The notes below the pieces were generated by a model. That model saw nothing but the letters and a program-made list of their open reading frames with translations, was not told the origin of the DNA and searched no databases. From NCBI GenBank assembly GCA_024235795.1, contig JACKLR010000002.1, positions 186,001-250,000 on the forward strand: 64,000 nt of DNA. The letters run 5' to 3'. The translations under genes were made by a program, and so were the position numbers. Shown here one piece after another: positions 63,042 through 64,000 of the stretch. Source of the stretch: Burkholderiales bacterium (GTDB lineage Bacteria; Pseudomonadota; Gammaproteobacteria; Burkholderiales; Nitrosomonadaceae). Each line of letters begins with the position of its first letter. Within the stretch, counting starts at the first letter, position 1.

Positions 63042-63662
63042 TTAATGGAAACAAGTCTCCGCCATGAGCTTCAAAGCCATACGCTCCGCCTTACTATAAA
63101 CCAACCGGTATTTGTCCTTGACATGCTGCCAGCGGCGGCCGTATTCGCACCAGAAATCCTTATTCGGCGGTAGCCATTGATGCGGGGCCTTGTCGGATTT
63201 GGCCTGATTGGTGGCGTCATCGACAACGAGCAGGTTGTCAAAATCGTTGGCGAAAGTACGGCGCTGCGTGCGCGTCCAGTTGGAAGCACCATGGCGGTGC
63301 GCATGTGCTAAAGGTACGATGTGGTCGATGTCGACATCGGATGCCCGGGTGAATTTCCGGCCGGTATATGGGCCGATCCACAGGCCGGTTTTCACCGTGC
63401 AGCGTTTGGCGTTTTTAAATGTCACGGGGACTTTGCTGGTTGCAATGAGCAGTTCCTGGCGGGTGTTCTGACAGTCCTTGTCCGCATCGATCCAGTGCGG
63501 CCAGTCCTTGCGTTGATAGGGTGTCTCGGGTGTTGGCAGGCTGTCGGGATAACGCTCCTGCTTGCTGAGCTGCTGACAGCCTGACAGCGTGATCAGCGTG
63601 AGTAAAACAACAAGAATGCTGATTTTCAATGGCGTGTTTGCGTATGCTTGGTTTCCGGGCAT
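63042..63662 (-). CDS. HNH nuclease-like lipoprotein (DUF1524/GmrSD C-terminal type)
   Basis: A 206-residue protein with the start at 63662 (MPGNQAYANTPLKISILVVL), giving a lipoprotein signal with lipobox LSGCQQ. The nuclease part has DVDIDHIVPLAHAHRHGASN, then FDNLLVVDDATNQAKSDKAP, i.e. an HNH core with D-H, N and N-x-x-K. Members are secreted or membrane-anchored nucleases that degrade DNA outside the cell or resemble the C-terminal cutting domain of the GmrSD restriction enzyme. An upstream start at 63728 adds residues that would weaken the signal. Two cysteines near residues 63 and 88 may form a disulfide. Confidence 0.78.
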   Translation of the reverse strand: MPGNQAYANTPLKISILVVLLTLITLSGCQQLSKQERYPDSLPTPETPYQRKDWPHWIDADKDCQNTRQELLIATSKVPVTFKNAKRCTVKTGLWIGPYTGRKFTRASDVDIDHIVPLAHAHRHGASNWTRTQRRTFANDFDNLLVVDDATNQAKSDKAPHQWLPPNKDFWCEYGRRWQHVKDKYRLVYSKAERMALKLMAETCFH

Positions 63663-63858
63663 ATGACTAGGGACGTGTTCTTTTTCAGGCGATTGGATTT
63701 GGGGTGTTATATGCGGTATTCTTCGCAATAACTACACCGAGTGAGCGCCAGGCAGTGGGCAGCAGGTAATCCATAAAAGCAGTTGATAAAGCGGCTTGAC
63801 CCGCTGCAGTGAAACAATCAACTCCCCGATTAAAATTTTTCCCGAGCATTTTGAGTCA

Positions 63859-64000
63859 ATGAATGTACGAAAAACAATAAAAATTAGTCTGATAACCGTC
63901 TTTATTTTTATTTGCCTGAGCTTCAGCCTGATTGCATCCGGCGGCAATGACACGATCCATCACCGGATGGATGTGACCATCGTGCCGGAAACTTCCAAAA
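63859..64000 (+). CDS. exported protein, N-terminal part (cut by window end)
   Basis: The ATG at 63859 opens MNVRKTIKISLITVFIFICL, a signal peptide with a likely cut near IASGG. The mature part begins NDTIHHRMDVTIVPETSK and leaves the window. An N-terminal HHxxxVTI-P stretch like this occurs at the start of some M1-type aminopeptidase-like proteins (HYxLxVxLdP), but the fragment is too short to decide. Confidence 0.55.
   Translation, partial: MNVRKTIKISLITVFIFICLSFSLIASGGNDTIHHRMDVTIVPETSK

Overview
The window looks like a chromosomal segment of a betaproteobacterium, most likely a Nitrosomonas-type ammonia oxidiser (family Nitrosomonadaceae). This rests on gene content and order: the tsaB-rimI-uracil-DNA-glycosylase run, ispD-ispF beside prfB, dapD-dapC, dapA-bamC, the rubredoxin to parvulin cluster, and a TfpX/TfpZ-type pilin accessory protein. 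Base composition is moderate. No gene in the window is specific to ammonia oxidation, so the genus is inference. No rRNA, tRNA or CRISPR array was recognised.

Layout. 1-9 kb is accessory. It holds an IS1595-type transposase tail, exported and membrane proteins of unknown role, a methyltransferase, a frameshifted REP-associated tyrosine transposase (RAYT), a decayed YefM/ParE-type toxin-antitoxin pair, a DUF4268 nuclease-like protein, a ParD antitoxin with a ruined ParE partner, and an HNH nuclease that appears to be a single integron-like cassette with its own attC hairpin. 9-24 kb is mostly housekeeping: a UDG, rimI, tsaB and thpR, ispFD, prfB (with the classical +1 frameshift), a ROK kinase, tpm, a macro-domain protein, a MarR regulator with two perfect operators, argJ, a MutT-ThiE fusion, yacG and miaA. 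25-36 kb mixes small lipoproteins, dapD/dapC, an IS21 remnant, a GATase, a DUF4143 ATPase, an intact RAYT, a GNAT enzyme and an FAD oxidase. 36-48.5 kb is core: mlaA, rubredoxin and its reductase, yciB, yciI, a parvulin, alr, lplT, clpB behind a sigma-32-type promoter, dapA and bamC. 49-52 kb holds a large membrane-anchored hydrolase among IS debris. 52-61 kb is core again: an L16/L27-type ribosomal oxygenase, msrA, msrB, accA, tilS, the dTDP-rhamnose genes rfbB and rfbD, and an OprO/P-like porin. 61-64 kb is accessory: a decayed TIR-domain gene, a Fic protein behind six helically phased short repeats, an HNH lipoprotein, and a truncated exported protein at the window edge.

The most distinctive non-coding content is two repeat families. 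One is a 141-bp MITE-like hairpin element (two full copies and one truncated), one copy of which lies inside the tsaB-rimI-UDG gene run. The other is a set of loci in which a conserved core sequence is followed by a short, locus-specific word repeated several times. Two of these flank the intact RAYT gene in inverted orientation, and one lies upstream of the broken RAYT. Several immunity-like or toxin genes (YefM/ParE, ParE, TIR) are decayed, while nearby nuclease genes (DUF4268, two HNH proteins) and the Fic gene are intact.
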